A stretch of 64,000 nucleotides of DNA from JBKPNX01 sp046732855 (GCA_046732855.1 JBKPNX010000062.1:45910-109909), one strand, 5' to 3'; shown: positions 7,759 to 17,811, counted from the first letter of the stretch. The notes: generated by a model from the sequence alone, not told the origin. Numbers and translations are program-made.

Positions 7759-8742
7759 TCAAGGGGCGAGGTCGGCGAAGGTCTCGGCGAGGCGGTCCCT
7801 GGTGCTCGGCGCAGAGAGGAGCACCATCAGCAGGAGGCGCGCCTTGGGTCCATTGAGGTCGCCGGCGAAGATCGCGCCGGCATCGGCGAGATCCTTGCCG
7901 CCGCCCTTGCCGTAGATCGGCTCGACCCGGCCGGTCGGGCAGCGTGAGGTCACGACCACGGGCACGCCGGCCGCCACGGCCCCGCGCACGATCGGCACCA
8001 GGGCCGCCGGCCCGTTGCCGCGGCCGAACGCCTCGAGCACCAGGCCGCGCGCGCCGCGCTCGAGCGCAGCCTCGACCAGCGCCACGTCGAAGCCGAGATA
8101 GAGGCGGATCAGCGGCACCCGCGTCTCCAGCCGATCGACCACGAATGTACGGCGATGCTCGGGGCGCCGATGGATCACCACGCGGCCGCCGTCGACTGCG
8201 CCGAGCGCGCCCTTGTCGTAGGACTGGAACGCGGCGAGCGCGCTCGCGCTCACCTTGGTCACGTCGCGCGCGGCATGGATCTGATCGGCAAAGCAGATCA
8301 CCGCGCCGAGGCCACGCGCCGCGGCGGCCGCGGCGGTGCGCACCGCCCCAAGCAGATTGCCCGGCCCATCCGGGTTCGGATCGTCATGCGCCCGCTGCGC
8401 CCCAGTGAACACCGCGGGCTGGTCGGAGCGGAGCAGGAGATCGGTCAAATAGCAGCTCTCCTCGAGGGTGTCGGTGCCGTGGGTCACCACGACGCCGGCC
8501 ACCTCGTCGCGCGCCAGGTGCTGGTTGACCCGACCGGCCAGCTGGAAGCTGAGCTCGGTCGGCATGTCGAAGCTGGACACGGTGGCGAAGTCGTCGATCT
8601 CGATCGCCGCGACCTCGGCCAGCTGCGGCACCTGCGCAAGCAGATCCTCGCCGCGCTGTGAGGCGACCTTGCGGCCGAGCTGGGCGTCGTGGCGTGAGGC
8701 GATCGTGCCGCCCGTGCCGATCAGAACGACCGTAGCTGACAT
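7759..8742 (-). CDS. Asparaginase family protein
   Basis: A 327-residue L-asparaginase of the bacterial type I/II fold, which hydrolyses asparagine (and often glutamine) to the acid and ammonia. The first catalytic threonine is in LIGTGGTIASR near the N-terminus and the second in VVTHGTDTLEES near residue 90, with the supporting Lys in DVTKVSAS. The ATG at 8742 puts TGGTIA at the usual N-terminal position. No signal peptide precedes it, so it should be cytoplasmic. It is the last of three co-directional genes, 17 bp after the CobW-type GTPase. Confidence 0.88.
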   Translation of the reverse strand: MSATVVLIGTGGTIASRHDAQLGRKVASQRGEDLLAQVPQLAEVAAIEIDDFATVSSFDMPTELSFQLAGRVNQHLARDEVAGVVVTHGTDTLEESCYLTDLLLRSDQPAVFTGAQRAHDDPNPDGPGNLLGAVRTAAAAAARGLGAVICFADQIHAARDVTKVSASALAAFQSYDKGALGAVDGGRVVIHRRPEHRRTFVVDRLETRVPLIRLYLGFDVALVEAALERGARGLVLEAFGRGNGPAALVPIVRGAVAAGVPVVVTSRCPTGRVEPIYGKGGGKDLADAGAIFAGDLNGPKARLLLMVLLSAPSTRDRLAETFADLAP

Positions 8743-8759
8743 CGGCGAGAGCCTCCGCC

Positions 8760-9809
<1,050 letters not shown>

Positions 9810-9812
9810 CGC

Positions 9813-10133
9813 TCAGCCGTCCTCGAGCGCCGCGATCAGAGCAGGGTCGAGGGGATCGCATGGGCGCCCGGTGAGCCGTTCGGCCGCGGCCCACATTCCG
9901 GGCAGATGCGGCACCAGCTCCTGGCGCCCGGTCGCAGAACGCAGCACGTAGCTCTTGCCCTCGAAGTCTCCGAGCTTGAGGCGGTAGTGGCAAAGGATGG
10001 CATTGGCGAGCTCGATTCGCGCAAACCGCTCCTGCCGTCTCGTCCGGATTTCAGCGCCGCTGAACGCCCCGGGCGACGCCGCGGCATCGCTCCAGTGCGC
10101 CTCGGCGCCCAGCACCCCGCACAGACCACACAT
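9813..10133 (-). CDS. Small conserved protein upstream of CobW GTPase
   Basis: A 106-residue protein beginning MCGLCGVLG. The ATG at 10133 has a GAGGA ribosome site 6 bp upstream, which decides the start over an earlier in-frame option. It has two N-terminal cysteines (CxxC) that could bind metal or be redox active, then a mostly helical body (ELANAILCHYRLKLGDFEGK and GRPCDPLDPALI). I recall similar proteins next to CobW-type GTPases in other Alphaproteobacteria but cannot name a function. Being first in the operon with a metallochaperone, it may be a metal-related partner. Confidence 0.65.
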   Translation of the reverse strand: MCGLCGVLGAEAHWSDAAASPGAFSGAEIRTRRQERFARIELANAILCHYRLKLGDFEGKSYVLRSATGRQELVPHLPGMWAAAERLTGRPCDPLDPALIAALEDG

Positions 10134-10274
10134 GGGTTCCTCGCGCTGATCTGATGTAATCGGAAAGCGGCGCGGCAGAATGTCAAGGCTTCCCAATCAC
10201 GGTCTGCCTCGAAGACAGGTCTGCGCAGGGCGAATCGGCATTGCGCGCGCGCCGGTCGGGATCTACTAACGCGC

Positions 10275-11054
10275 ATGGTCACGGCGACGTTGGCTTTTCA
10301 ACCATCAAGAGAGACCCGGGCGGATCCGGGCGCCGTCGCTGATCTGGTGCGGCGCGCGCGGAAGCTCCTGCGCCTCCTGTTCGATTCGAGGTTCCGCGGG
10401 GGCCTGCGGTACGGCGTCGCCGCGACCATCGAGCATGCCGGCGCATTCGCGGGACGGGACTTCGCGAGCGTGGTCGACGTCGGGGCCAATCGCGGCCAGT
10501 TCACGGTTTTCGCCGCCGGCCTCTATCCGCGGGCGCGGGTCTTCGCGTTCGAACCGTTGCCCGGGCCATACGCCGTGCTCGCGCGCATCGCCGCAAGCCA
10601 GGAACGCATCCACGCGTTCCGCGCCGCGATCGGGCCCCGGGTCGCGCCGGCGTGCATCCACGTGACGGACCCGGACGATTGCTCATCCCTGCTCGCTCCG
10701 ACTTATCAGAGCGCGCTGTTTCCGCAAACCCGGCTCACCGGCTCGCTCCCGATCGAGATGGCGCCGCTGCATGCGTTCATCGGCCCGGGCGATCTGCACG
10801 CTCCGGCGCTGCTGAAGCTCGACGTGCAGGGGTTCGAACTCGCGGCGCTCGCGGGATGCGCATCGTTGCTCGACCGGTTCGCGGCGGTCTACGCCGAATG
10901 CTCGTTCCTGCCGCTCTACGCCGAGCAGCCGCTTGCGGACGAGGTGCTCGCGTGCCTGCGCGACCAGGGCTTGCGTATGAGGGGCGCCTACAATCTCACG
11001 CACGACCGGAGCGGACGCGCGGTGCAGGCGGATTTCCTGTGCGTGCGCGCGTGA
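10275..11054 (+). CDS. FkbM-family methyltransferase
   Basis: A 259-residue SAM-dependent methyltransferase of the FkbM family. The SAM-binding motif VVDVGANRGQFTVFAA is near residue 66 and is followed by the acidic loop VFAFEPLPG. LLKLDVQGFELAALAG near residue 180 is the FkbM signature. These enzymes usually O-methylate sugars in surface glycans, which fits its place at the head of the exopolysaccharide region. The N-terminal ~55 residues are basic and may contact the membrane or substrate. It is transcribed divergently from the CobW group. Confidence 0.85.
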   Translation: MVTATLAFQPSRETRADPGAVADLVRRARKLLRLLFDSRFRGGLRYGVAATIEHAGAFAGRDFASVVDVGANRGQFTVFAAGLYPRARVFAFEPLPGPYAVLARIAASQERIHAFRAAIGPRVAPACIHVTDPDDCSSLLAPTYQSALFPQTRLTGSLPIEMAPLHAFIGPGDLHAPALLKLDVQGFELAALAGCASLLDRFAAVYAECSFLPLYAEQPLADEVLACLRDQGLRMRGAYNLTHDRSGRAVQADFLCVRA

Positions 11055-11150
11055 GCCATCCCTCGCCCCCGGCCAGCGAGCCGCCTGGAGGTTGAGCGGC
11101 GCCATTTCCCAACGAGGCGCTCCCGTGTAAAGTCGGTTCGCTCGCACGGG

Positions 11151-11783
11151 ATGCCGCGCATGAACGCGAAAGGAATCAGTGTTGTCCTCGTCGCCATGGC
11201 TGTGCTGCCCGTGGCGGTTGCCTGCACGGGAGGCAAGCCCGAGCTGACCGCGACGAGCGCGGGGCGGCAACCGGTCACCGAGTCGTATCGAATCGGGCCC
11301 GGCGACCGGCTGCGCGTGTTCGTCTGGGGCAACCCTGGGCTGTCCGACGAGGTGCCGGTGCGCCCCGACGGTCGCATCTCGACGCCCCTGCTCGAGGATG
11401 TGGTGGCCGCGAACAAGACGCCCGCCGAGCTCGCGCGGGAGATCGAGCAGAAATTGAGCGCGTACGTGGCGGATCCGCTGGTCACGGTGATCGTGACCGA
11501 CTTCGTCGGCCCGCTGACCCAGCAGGTGCGGGTGGTCGGCGAGGCGACGCAACCGCAGGCAATCCCGTTCCGTGACGACATGACCATGCTGGACGTGATG
11601 ATCGCGGTCGGCGGCCTGACCGAGTTCGCCGCTGGCAATCGCGCGACCCTCGTGCGCACTGCCGCCGGTCAGGAGGAGGAATACCGTGTGCGCCTCGACG
11701 ATCTCGTGCGCGACGGCGACATCTCGGCCAACGTGGCGATGCGTCCGGGCGACGTGGTGATCATCCCGGAGAGCTTTTTCTGA
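11151..11783 (+). CDS. Polysaccharide export lipoprotein (Wza/EpsE-like)
   Basis: A 210-residue outer-membrane export protein. The N-terminal signal ends in the lipobox VAVAC at about residues 21-25, so the mature protein should be lipidated. The Poly_export domain follows (SYRIGPGDRLRVFVW), then a SLBB-type repeat (VRVVGEATQPQAIPFRDD). It matches the short export proteins of XrtA-type exopolysaccharide systems that form the outer-membrane channel. A second ATG three codons in is an alternative start. The Wzz-like and kinase genes follow downstream, separated by the PqqD/HprK-like module. Confidence 0.87.
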   Translation: MPRMNAKGISVVLVAMAVLPVAVACTGGKPELTATSAGRQPVTESYRIGPGDRLRVFVWGNPGLSDEVPVRPDGRISTPLLEDVVAANKTPAELAREIEQKLSAYVADPLVTVIVTDFVGPLTQQVRVVGEATQPQAIPFRDDMTMLDVMIAVGGLTEFAAGNRATLVRTAAGQEEEYRVRLDDLVRDGDISANVAMRPGDVVIIPESFF

Positions 11784-11797
11784 GCCCCGCGCGCCGG

Positions 11798-12193
11798 TTG
11801 CACTTGAGTCTACCCGTGCAGCGCGCCGCGAGGGCGAATGATGCATTCTCCCAGCCGGAACGTGTCAGAACGTCAGGCAGCGTGTTGACCATTTCCACGG
11901 GTGATGGCGCCAACGCGATTTGGCGCCTGCCTAAGGGGGTGTCGCTGCTCTGGCAGTGGTGGGACGAGGACGAGGTCATCGTGTTCAATCGCGCATCCGG
12001 GCAAACCCATCTCCTCGATGCTTTCTCGGCTGCCGTGCTGCGGCAGATCGCGGCTTTCCCCAGCACGAGCGTCGAGCTACGGCAATACTTCGCGATTGGG
12101 TTACGGCTCGACGAAGCTGTCCTGAGCGATCGTCTTGACGCGGTCTGCCGGCGCTTCGATCAGCTGGGTCTCGCCGAGCCGGACGTGCCATGA
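11798..12193 (+). CDS. PqqD-like protein of an HPr-rel-A type module
   Basis: A protein of up to 131 residues with a PqqD-like core: WRLPKGVSLLWQWWDEDEVI, then VFNRASGQTHLLDAFSAAVL. PqqD-type proteins bind leader peptides and deliver them to modification enzymes. The first ~30 residues look non-conserved, and a GTG at 11882 is a plausible real start. The stop overlaps the ATG of the HprK-like kinase (ATGA), so the two are coupled. The pair matches the 'HPr-rel-A' system, a conserved but functionally undefined set of a PqqD relative and a kinase relative. Confidence 0.75.
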   Translation: MHLSLPVQRAARANDAFSQPERVRTSGSVLTISTGDGANAIWRLPKGVSLLWQWWDEDEVIVFNRASGQTHLLDAFSAAVLRQIAAFPSTSVELRQYFAIGLRLDEAVLSDRLDAVCRRFDQLGLAEPDVP

Positions 12194-13131
12194 ACGTGGG
12201 CGACATGAGCCTCGAGCGCTTCGCTGCCGCCCTCGCCGGCGAGGGGGTGGCGATCTGCTGGGGCCCGTTCGTATCGCACATCGTCAGCGGGCTGCCCGAG
12301 CTCGCCGCCCCCCTGCACCTTCTTTACGCCGATTGCCGGATCGAGCCGCCGGGCGGCATCTGTGACTTCCACGTGTGCGTGCGACCGCATTCGCCGCGCC
12401 TGCCCCGGTCCAAACAGCGGGTCGAGTTCCTGCTGGACGGCGCGCCGCTTTTCCCGCCGTTTGCCCGTCGGCAGGTCCTGCCGATGCTGGAGTGGGGCCT
12501 CAATGCTTGCGTCTATCGCCTCGCTCATCAGTTCCTGATCATTCACGCCGGCGCGGTAGAGCGCTCGGGCCTCGCTCTCCTTCTTCCTGGCTTACCCGGA
12601 GTCGGTAAGAGCACCTTGTGCGCAGCGCTGGTGGCGTCCGGATGGCGCCTGCTGTCGGACGAGCTGGCGCTGATCGATCCCGCCAACGGACGGGTGCAGC
12701 CCCTAGCTCGTCCGATCTCGCTTAAGAACGACTCGATCGAAATCATCCAAAAGCTCGACCCGAAATCGACCTTCGGTCCGCCTGCGATCGACACGCATAA
12801 GGGTAAGGTCGCGCACGTGCGGCCGCCGGCCGACAGCGTTCGCCGTTGCTTGGAACCTGCCTGCCCGCGCTGGATCGTGACTCCCGAGTTCGCACCCGCC
12901 GAGCCTTTGCGCCTTGCGCGGATGTCAAAATGCTCGACCTTCATCAGCCTCGGCGACAATTCGCTCAATTACGAGATCTTGGGCGAGACCGGGTTCCGCA
13001 CCATGGTGCGCCTGGTCGACCAGTGCGACTGTTACGCCTTGACGTATGACTCTGCGAGCCAAGCCATCGGCGTGCTGGAGGGCCTCCTCCGCGAGCCGGC
13101 GGAGGAGCTTCGTGCAGCCGTTGCCGGCTGA
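12190..13131 (+). CDS. HprK-related kinase (HPr-rel-A system)
   Basis: A 313-residue protein related to HPr kinase/phosphorylase. It has Walker A GLPGVGKST at residues 134-142, a downstream acidic stretch LLSDELALID, and LARPISLKND as in HprK relatives. The canonical HPr partner is not nearby. Instead it is translationally coupled to a PqqD-like protein and followed by a nucleotidyltransferase-fold protein. HprK-like folds occur in peptide-modification clusters and near exopolysaccharide genes. The phosphorylated target is unknown; the small Tat-signal protein downstream is a speculative candidate. Confidence 0.8.
   Translation: MNVGDMSLERFAAALAGEGVAICWGPFVSHIVSGLPELAAPLHLLYADCRIEPPGGICDFHVCVRPHSPRLPRSKQRVEFLLDGAPLFPPFARRQVLPMLEWGLNACVYRLAHQFLIIHAGAVERSGLALLLPGLPGVGKSTLCAALVASGWRLLSDELALIDPANGRVQPLARPISLKNDSIEIIQKLDPKSTFGPPAIDTHKGKVAHVRPPADSVRRCLEPACPRWIVTPEFAPAEPLRLARMSKCSTFISLGDNSLNYEILGETGFRTMVRLVDQCDCYALTYDSASQAIGVLEGLLREPAEELRAAVAG
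13101..13107 (+). promoter_or_regulatory. Ribosome-binding site that fixes a GTG start
   Basis: GGAGGAG ends 4 bp before the GTG at 13112. It lies inside the end of the HprK-like gene and favours the GTG over an upstream in-frame codon at 13046 as the nucleotidyltransferase start. Confidence 0.6.
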
Positions 13132-14194
13132 TTCCGAACTGCTGCTGGGGCTCCTGATCAGCCCGGCGGCGATCGCGGCGCTGACCGAAGCGGAGTGGGG
13201 CCAGGTGCTGCCGCTCGCGCGGGCGAGCCATCTGCTCGGGCGACTCGCGTCGGAAGCGCAAGCGCTTGGCCTCACCGAGCGCCTGCCGTGCCGGGTCAGA
13301 GGCCACCTCGATGCCGCGGCCGCGGAGGCCACCCACAACGAACGAACCATCCGCTGGGAACTGAATCGGATCGAGCGCGCGCTGAGGCACCTCGACGTTC
13401 CGATCCTGCTACTCAAGGGCGCGGCTTATGTCGCCGCCGGGCTGCCCGCGGCCAGGGGTCGCTCTGTCAGTGATGTCGACATCATGGTGCCGCGCACCGC
13501 GCTGGACCCGGTCGAGACCGGGTTGGAAGATGCCGGTTGGCAGCGCATGAAACTCGACTCATACGACCAGCGCTATTACCGCACCTGGATGCATGAGCTG
13601 CCCCCGCTCTGCCACGGCGAGCGAGGCACCATAGTCGACGTGCACCACGCCATCCTGCCTCCCACCGCGCGGCTAAAGCCGGACCCCGCCAAGCTTTGGA
13701 CAGAGGCCAGGCGTCTGGGTGGCAGCAGACTGCATGTACTGGCGCCACCCGACATGGTCCTGCACAGTGCGGCGCACCTGTTTCATGATGGCGACCTGTA
13801 CCGATCCCTCAGGGACCTGATCGACATCGGTGATCTGCTCGGGGCGTTCGGCAGACAGCGAGGCTTCTGGTCCGACCTGGTGGCGCGCGCTCAGTCTCTC
13901 GATCTCGGACGTCCTCTGTTCTATGCGCTCCGGTATGCACGGCGCCTGTTGGGTACGGCTGTTCCTGATGAGGTCACGACTGCCGCCGGAGCCCATGCAC
14001 CACCGCGGCCCGTGCTGTCACTGATGGACCGTTTGGCGCCGCGCGCCCTCGTCCCCCGGCCGAGAGAGAAGGTCGAAGACGCCCTAGGATCGTGGCTGCT
14101 TTACATGCGTTCCCATTGGCTTCGTATGCCGGCACGAGTCCTCCTCCCCCATCTTGGGTACCAAGCTGTGCGCCGCGGCCTCGGCGGGCGATGA
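13112..14194 (+). CDS. Nucleotidyltransferase-fold protein (NTP_transf_5 type)
   Basis: About 360 residues from the GTG at 13112, overlapping the kinase gene by 20 bp. The core ILLLKGAAYVAAGLP, then GRSVSDVDIMVP at roughly residues 98-125, is the conserved motif of 'uncharacterised nucleotidyltransferases', with the paired Asp of SDVD expected to bind metal. Helical stretches follow, with HLFHDGDLYRSLRDLIDIGDLL typical of the family. Such genes recur beside HprK- and PqqD-like genes, so it is probably the third component of this module. Whether it transfers nucleotides to a sugar, peptide or protein is unknown. Confidence 0.75.
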   Translation: MQPLPADSELLLGLLISPAAIAALTEAEWGQVLPLARASHLLGRLASEAQALGLTERLPCRVRGHLDAAAAEATHNERTIRWELNRIERALRHLDVPILLLKGAAYVAAGLPAARGRSVSDVDIMVPRTALDPVETGLEDAGWQRMKLDSYDQRYYRTWMHELPPLCHGERGTIVDVHHAILPPTARLKPDPAKLWTEARRLGGSRLHVLAPPDMVLHSAAHLFHDGDLYRSLRDLIDIGDLLGAFGRQRGFWSDLVARAQSLDLGRPLFYALRYARRLLGTAVPDEVTTAAGAHAPPRPVLSLMDRLAPRALVPRPREKVEDALGSWLLYMRSHWLRMPARVLLPHLGYQAVRRGLGGR

Positions 14195-14221
14195 CGCGGA
14201 CGATGGACCGCGCCCTGCCAG

Positions 14222-14494
14222 TCAGATCCCCAGCATCCGCTTGCACTCGCGGAGCGCGTTGTTGGCCTGCGGCTGCTTGCCTGCGGAAATGATCATCTGG
14301 AGCCCGAAGGGCGCACACAGGGAGGTACCGAACGAACGGAGTGCCTGAGCCTGCGCCAATTTGCTGGGTACGGTCAGGATCACAGGCGAGATGGCCACCG
14401 CCCGCAAGATGGCGCGCCGACGGCAGTCGGGGAGAGCACTGCCGTCCGGTTTGTGCTCCTCTGTCGGGCAATCCTCGAAGCGGGAGTCGTTCAA
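14222..14494 (-). CDS. Small protein with Tat-type signal
   Basis: A 90-residue protein on the opposite strand, starting with TTG at 14494. Residues ~23-50 form a twin-arginine-like signal: CRRRAILRAVAISPVILTV ending in an AQA cleavage motif. The mature part would be only about 40 residues with two cysteines (SLCAPFG and LRECKRM). Small secreted proteins of this layout are plausible partners or substrates for PqqD/HprK-like modules. The start is weak (TTG, poor ribosome site) and I have no family match, so it may be spurious. The signal-like segment is the main support. Confidence 0.4.
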   Translation of the reverse strand: MNDSRFEDCPTEEHKPDGSALPDCRRRAILRAVAISPVILTVPSKLAQAQALRSFGTSLCAPFGLQMIISAGKQPQANNALRECKRMLGI

Positions 14495-14832
14495 GCGGAT
14501 GCTCTTTCAGATTGATTCGAGGCGGCAAATCAAGAGTACACGGACGTACTCCAACTAGCAAGCTGGCCCCATGAGGCATTACGTGGATTTACTCTCTAGC
14601 TTCTCCTGGATTGGTCCCCATACCCAGGCATACGTGTAGTGCTCCAGGGATGAGCGGACCTGTCGGCCTTTCGGGAAACCGTCCGAGTGGGCGAGCTCGA
14701 ATGTCTGATAAAGCTCGGCTTTCTACTGCCTCCTGATGGCAGGCGTGTAGGGAATGCGGCACAGAACGCCTGTCGTGACGGACCGGGGTGAGATCAAGTA
14801 GGATCTCTGGAAGGCGTCGGGGAGGTTTGGTG
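14495..14832. other. Intergenic stretch with one inverted repeat
   Basis: No gene is visible in these 338 bases, and base composition is nearer average than in the flanking genes. It holds one perfect inverted repeat at 14534-14551 and the GGAGGT ribosome site (14821-14826) of the following small membrane protein. Confidence 0.45.
14534..14551. promoter_or_regulatory. Inverted repeat upstream of small Tat-signal gene
   Basis: GAGTAC-ACGGAC-GTACTC is a perfect 6-bp inverted repeat with a 6-bp spacer, 39 bp upstream of the TTG start at 14494. It could be an operator or a small hairpin. No protein can be assigned. Confidence 0.3.
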
Positions 14833-15027
14833 ATGCGCAAACTGTCGGGGCTGCTCCTGATCGTGCTGGGCGTGATCGCGAACAATCTCGTCTATCTTCA
14901 GGATCTCTGGCTCGGCCAGGGGCACATCTCGCTCGACGGCTGGCGCGCCTACGCGGGCCTGCTGGTCAGCATCGCGATCATCCTCGTGGGCATGGTCCTG
15001 GTCGCGCGCCCTCGAACAGCCAACTGA
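14833..15027 (+). CDS. Small two-helix membrane protein
   Basis: A 64-residue protein with two membrane segments: residues ~5-25 (LLLIVLGVIANNLVYLQDLWL) and ~41-58 (AGLLVSIAIILVGMVLVA). The ATG at 14833 is 6 bp after GGAGGT, a strong ribosome site; a GTG one codon earlier is possible. I recognise no family. It lies between the nucleotidyltransferase and the Wzz-like gene and may be an accessory inner-membrane protein of the exopolysaccharide system. Confidence 0.6.
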   Translation: MRKLSGLLLIVLGVIANNLVYLQDLWLGQGHISLDGWRAYAGLLVSIAIILVGMVLVARPRTAN

Positions 15028-15245
15028 CCCGGATCGGGGGGCGCGCAGGGGCGCCAACTCTCCGATAAGGTGAGCGGGACCAGCCGAGCCGGGCGATTGG
15101 TAGTATTCGCCCGCGGCTGCTATGCTATGGTAAATGGCGGTGCGTCGGGGGTGCGCCCGCGGCATGGGGCCGGCGGGACGACGCGGCATGAGACCGGGCG
15201 CTGCCGAGGGCACCGGGCTGGCGCCGAGAGTGACAGCGACCGAGC

Positions 15246-16805
15246 GTGCACGAACTCTACGCCCAGTTTCTTCACCTCCTGAATGCGGTTTGGCATCGCC
15301 GCTGGGCTGCGCTGGGCGCCAGCTGGCTGGTCGCGCTGCTCGGCTGGGCCCTCGTGGTGGCGCTGCCCAACACCTACACCTCGAGCGCGCGCATCTTCAT
15401 CGACGCCACCAGCATCATGAAACCCGTGCTCGAGGGTCTGGCGATCGACTGGGACCTCAACCTCGATCCGGAGGTGATGAAGCAGACGCTGACCACGCGC
15501 GCGAATCTCGAGCGCGTCGCGCGCATGACCGACCTCGACCTCACCGCCACCACGCCCGACGCGATGGAGCGTCTGCTCAACAGCCTGCGCAGCCGCACCT
15601 CCTTCGTGAACGAGGGCGAGTATCTGCTGAGGCTCAGCTTCACCGACCCCGATCCGGCGCGCGCCCAGCAGATCACGCAGGCACTGACCGACGTCTTCCT
15701 GGACGCCAACCTCGGCCACAGCCGCGAACAGATGGAGAATGCCCAGGCGTTCCTGGACCGGCAGATCGCCGACTACGAGCGCCAGCTGGGCGATGCCGAG
15801 AAGCGCTTGGCTACCTTCCGGCAGCAGCGCCTGAGCACCTTGCCCAGCGAGGAGAACTACGAATTCCAGACGGAGCAGCTGCGCGACGAACTCGCCGAGG
15901 CCGAAGCGGGGCTTGCGCGCACCAAGGCGCTGCAGACGCGCCTGCGCGGCGAGCTCAGTGCGGGGCCCACGTCAGACACCGCCCTGCAGATCTTCGAGAC
16001 GGAGCAGGCGCTCGAGCAGTTGCTGATGAACTACACGGAGCGGCACCCCGACGTGATCGCGTTGCGGCGCAAGCTCGCCAGCCTGCGCGGCGACGCCGGG
16101 ACGCCCTTGGACGGCAAAGCCGCGGGCCAACGCGCGAGCGGAGGCAGAGCGCGAGCATCCTTGCCCTTGGTCGACTACGAGCAGATCAAGTCACAGCTCG
16201 GCGAAGCCGATGCCCAAGCAGCGGTATACAGCGGCCGGGTGGACAGCGTGCGGGCCCGTCTCGCCCGAATGGAAGAGCGAGCGGCCCAAATTCCCGGTGC
16301 GGAGGTCGAGCTCGCCAAGCTCACCCGGGACTACGACGTGCTCAAGGTTAAGCACGGCGAGCTGCTCGCCCGCAGGGAGCAGGCCAAGCTCGCGCAGGAG
16401 AGCGAAGCCGGTACCGACCGGATTAAGTACCAGATCGTCGAACCGCCGCGCGTGCCGGTAGCTCCAGATGGGCCTTCGCGCAGCGTTCTGATCTCGCTGG
16501 TCCTGCTCGTCGCCCTCGCCTCTGGGGCGTCGTTCGCTTTCATCCTCGTCCACGTCAACGAGTGCTTCTCCGATCCCGCGCAGCTGCGGCGCGCCTTCAA
16601 CTTGCCTGTCCTGGGCACCGTGTCGGCGGTGCAGTCCGCTGGACAGCGCACTTGGCGCATGGCCGAGGTGTCCACCTTCGCCGGCGGGTTCGCGTTGCTC
16701 GCCATGGTCTACGGCGTGTTCCTGCTGACCGATGCGCGCATCGCGTGGCGCGAGCTCGTACCCGCCGAGCTGATCAGCGCATTTCACGACAGCATGCGCA
16801 GCTAG
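15246..16805 (+). CDS. Polysaccharide chain-length determinant (Wzz/GNVR, XrtA type)
   Basis: A 519-residue inner-membrane co-polymerase with a GTG start. A first membrane helix lies at about residues 20-42, followed by the Wzz domain (NTYTSSARIFIDATSIMKP). A long coiled-coil region spans about residues 150-385, containing the GNVR-like EVELAKLTRDYDVLKVKHGE. Two more hydrophobic segments lie near residues 415-440 and 475-495. It matches the chain-length determinant of XrtA/PEP-CTERM systems and would set polymer length with the tyrosine kinase encoded next. The five following genes run in the same direction with little spacing. Confidence 0.88.
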   Translation: MHELYAQFLHLLNAVWHRRWAALGASWLVALLGWALVVALPNTYTSSARIFIDATSIMKPVLEGLAIDWDLNLDPEVMKQTLTTRANLERVARMTDLDLTATTPDAMERLLNSLRSRTSFVNEGEYLLRLSFTDPDPARAQQITQALTDVFLDANLGHSREQMENAQAFLDRQIADYERQLGDAEKRLATFRQQRLSTLPSEENYEFQTEQLRDELAEAEAGLARTKALQTRLRGELSAGPTSDTALQIFETEQALEQLLMNYTERHPDVIALRRKLASLRGDAGTPLDGKAAGQRASGGRARASLPLVDYEQIKSQLGEADAQAAVYSGRVDSVRARLARMEERAAQIPGAEVELAKLTRDYDVLKVKHGELLARREQAKLAQESEAGTDRIKYQIVEPPRVPVAPDGPSRSVLISLVLLVALASGASFAFILVHVNECFSDPAQLRRAFNLPVLGTVSAVQSAGQRTWRMAEVSTFAGGFALLAMVYGVFLLTDARIAWRELVPAELISAFHDSMRS

Positions 16806-16882
16806 CCGGACGGGAAGCTTCGGCCTTGCATCGATCAGCCTCGCCTGGAAGCAAATCCGATGGCGGTCGGGCCGGCTCGGTC

Positions 16883-17803
16883 GTGGAGCGCGCGATCGCT
16901 AAGATGAGCGCGCTCGCGCGCACCACACGGGCGCCCCCTGGGGTCGGTCATCTCGAGCCGGCCGACGGGCCGGTCAGCCCCGTCTTCGCTCCTTCCGAGC
17001 CGGTCCGCCCCCGCAGGCGCCCGGCGCGCGACCCGGGCGCGTCCAAGGTCGAGATCGATGCTAGACGACTGGCGCGCGCAGGGATGTTCACACCGGGCAG
17101 CAACGTCAACCGGACCACGGAGGAGTTCCGGCTGATCAAACGCGCGTTGCTGGAACGTATCGACAAGGCTCGGGCCGAGGGCGCCGCCAATGCCAATCTG
17201 GTGATGGTGACGAGTACGCGCGAGGGCGAGGGCAAGACCTTCGTGGCGCTCAATCTGGCCTTCAGCCTCGCCGCCGAGCGGGACCACTCCGTCATTCTGA
17301 TCGACGCCGATCCGGCCAAGTCGTCCGTCGCCCAGTTTCTCCAACTACGGGTCGAGCACGGCCTCATCGACCTGCTTCAGGATGACACGCTGGAGCTCGA
17401 GGATGTGGTTCTGGCGACCTCGATTGAGGGCCTCTCGATCATCCCCGCCGGCCAGCACCATGCCCTCTCCGCCGAGCTGCTCGCCAGCGACCGCATGGGT
17501 GCGATCCTGCGCGCTGTCTGTGTCGCCGCGCCGCATGGCATCGTCATCCTGGATGCGCCGCCGGTGCTGGCGACGAGTGAGCCGAGTGCGCTGGCCCGCC
17601 ACGTGGATCAGACGGTCCTGGTCGTGGAAGCTGACAAGACCAACCGCGTAGCGATCATCGAGGCGCTGAACCTGATAGGCATCTGTCCGCACATCGGGCT
17701 GGTGCTCAACAAGGCGCGCTTCCGCTTCGGCGCGGTTCGGTTTGGCGCCTACTACAAATCCTACTATAAGCCGGGCAGACGCCATTCCGCTGCCCTAAGT
17801 TGA
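16883..17803 (+). CDS. Tyrosine autokinase (CpsD/CapB, XrtA-associated)
   Basis: A bacterial tyrosine kinase of the CpsD/CapB family, about 306 residues from the GTG at 16883. The start is uncertain: TTG at 16826 and ATG at 16904 are also in frame, but homologues begin with a motif like SVVERAIAKM, which the GTG only partly covers. Walker A is in VTSTREGEGKTFVALN, Walker A' in VILIDADPAKSS and Walker B in IVILDAPPVL. The C-terminus carries a tyrosine cluster, AYYKSYYKPG, the usual autophosphorylation site. It should act with the Wzz-like protein to control polymerisation and export. Confidence 0.87.
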   Translation: MERAIAKMSALARTTRAPPGVGHLEPADGPVSPVFAPSEPVRPRRRPARDPGASKVEIDARRLARAGMFTPGSNVNRTTEEFRLIKRALLERIDKARAEGAANANLVMVTSTREGEGKTFVALNLAFSLAAERDHSVILIDADPAKSSVAQFLQLRVEHGLIDLLQDDTLELEDVVLATSIEGLSIIPAGQHHALSAELLASDRMGAILRAVCVAAPHGIVILDAPPVLATSEPSALARHVDQTVLVVEADKTNRVAIIEALNLIGICPHIGLVLNKARFRFGAVRFGAYYKSYYKPGRRHSAALS

Positions 17804-17811
17804 CGGCCGCG

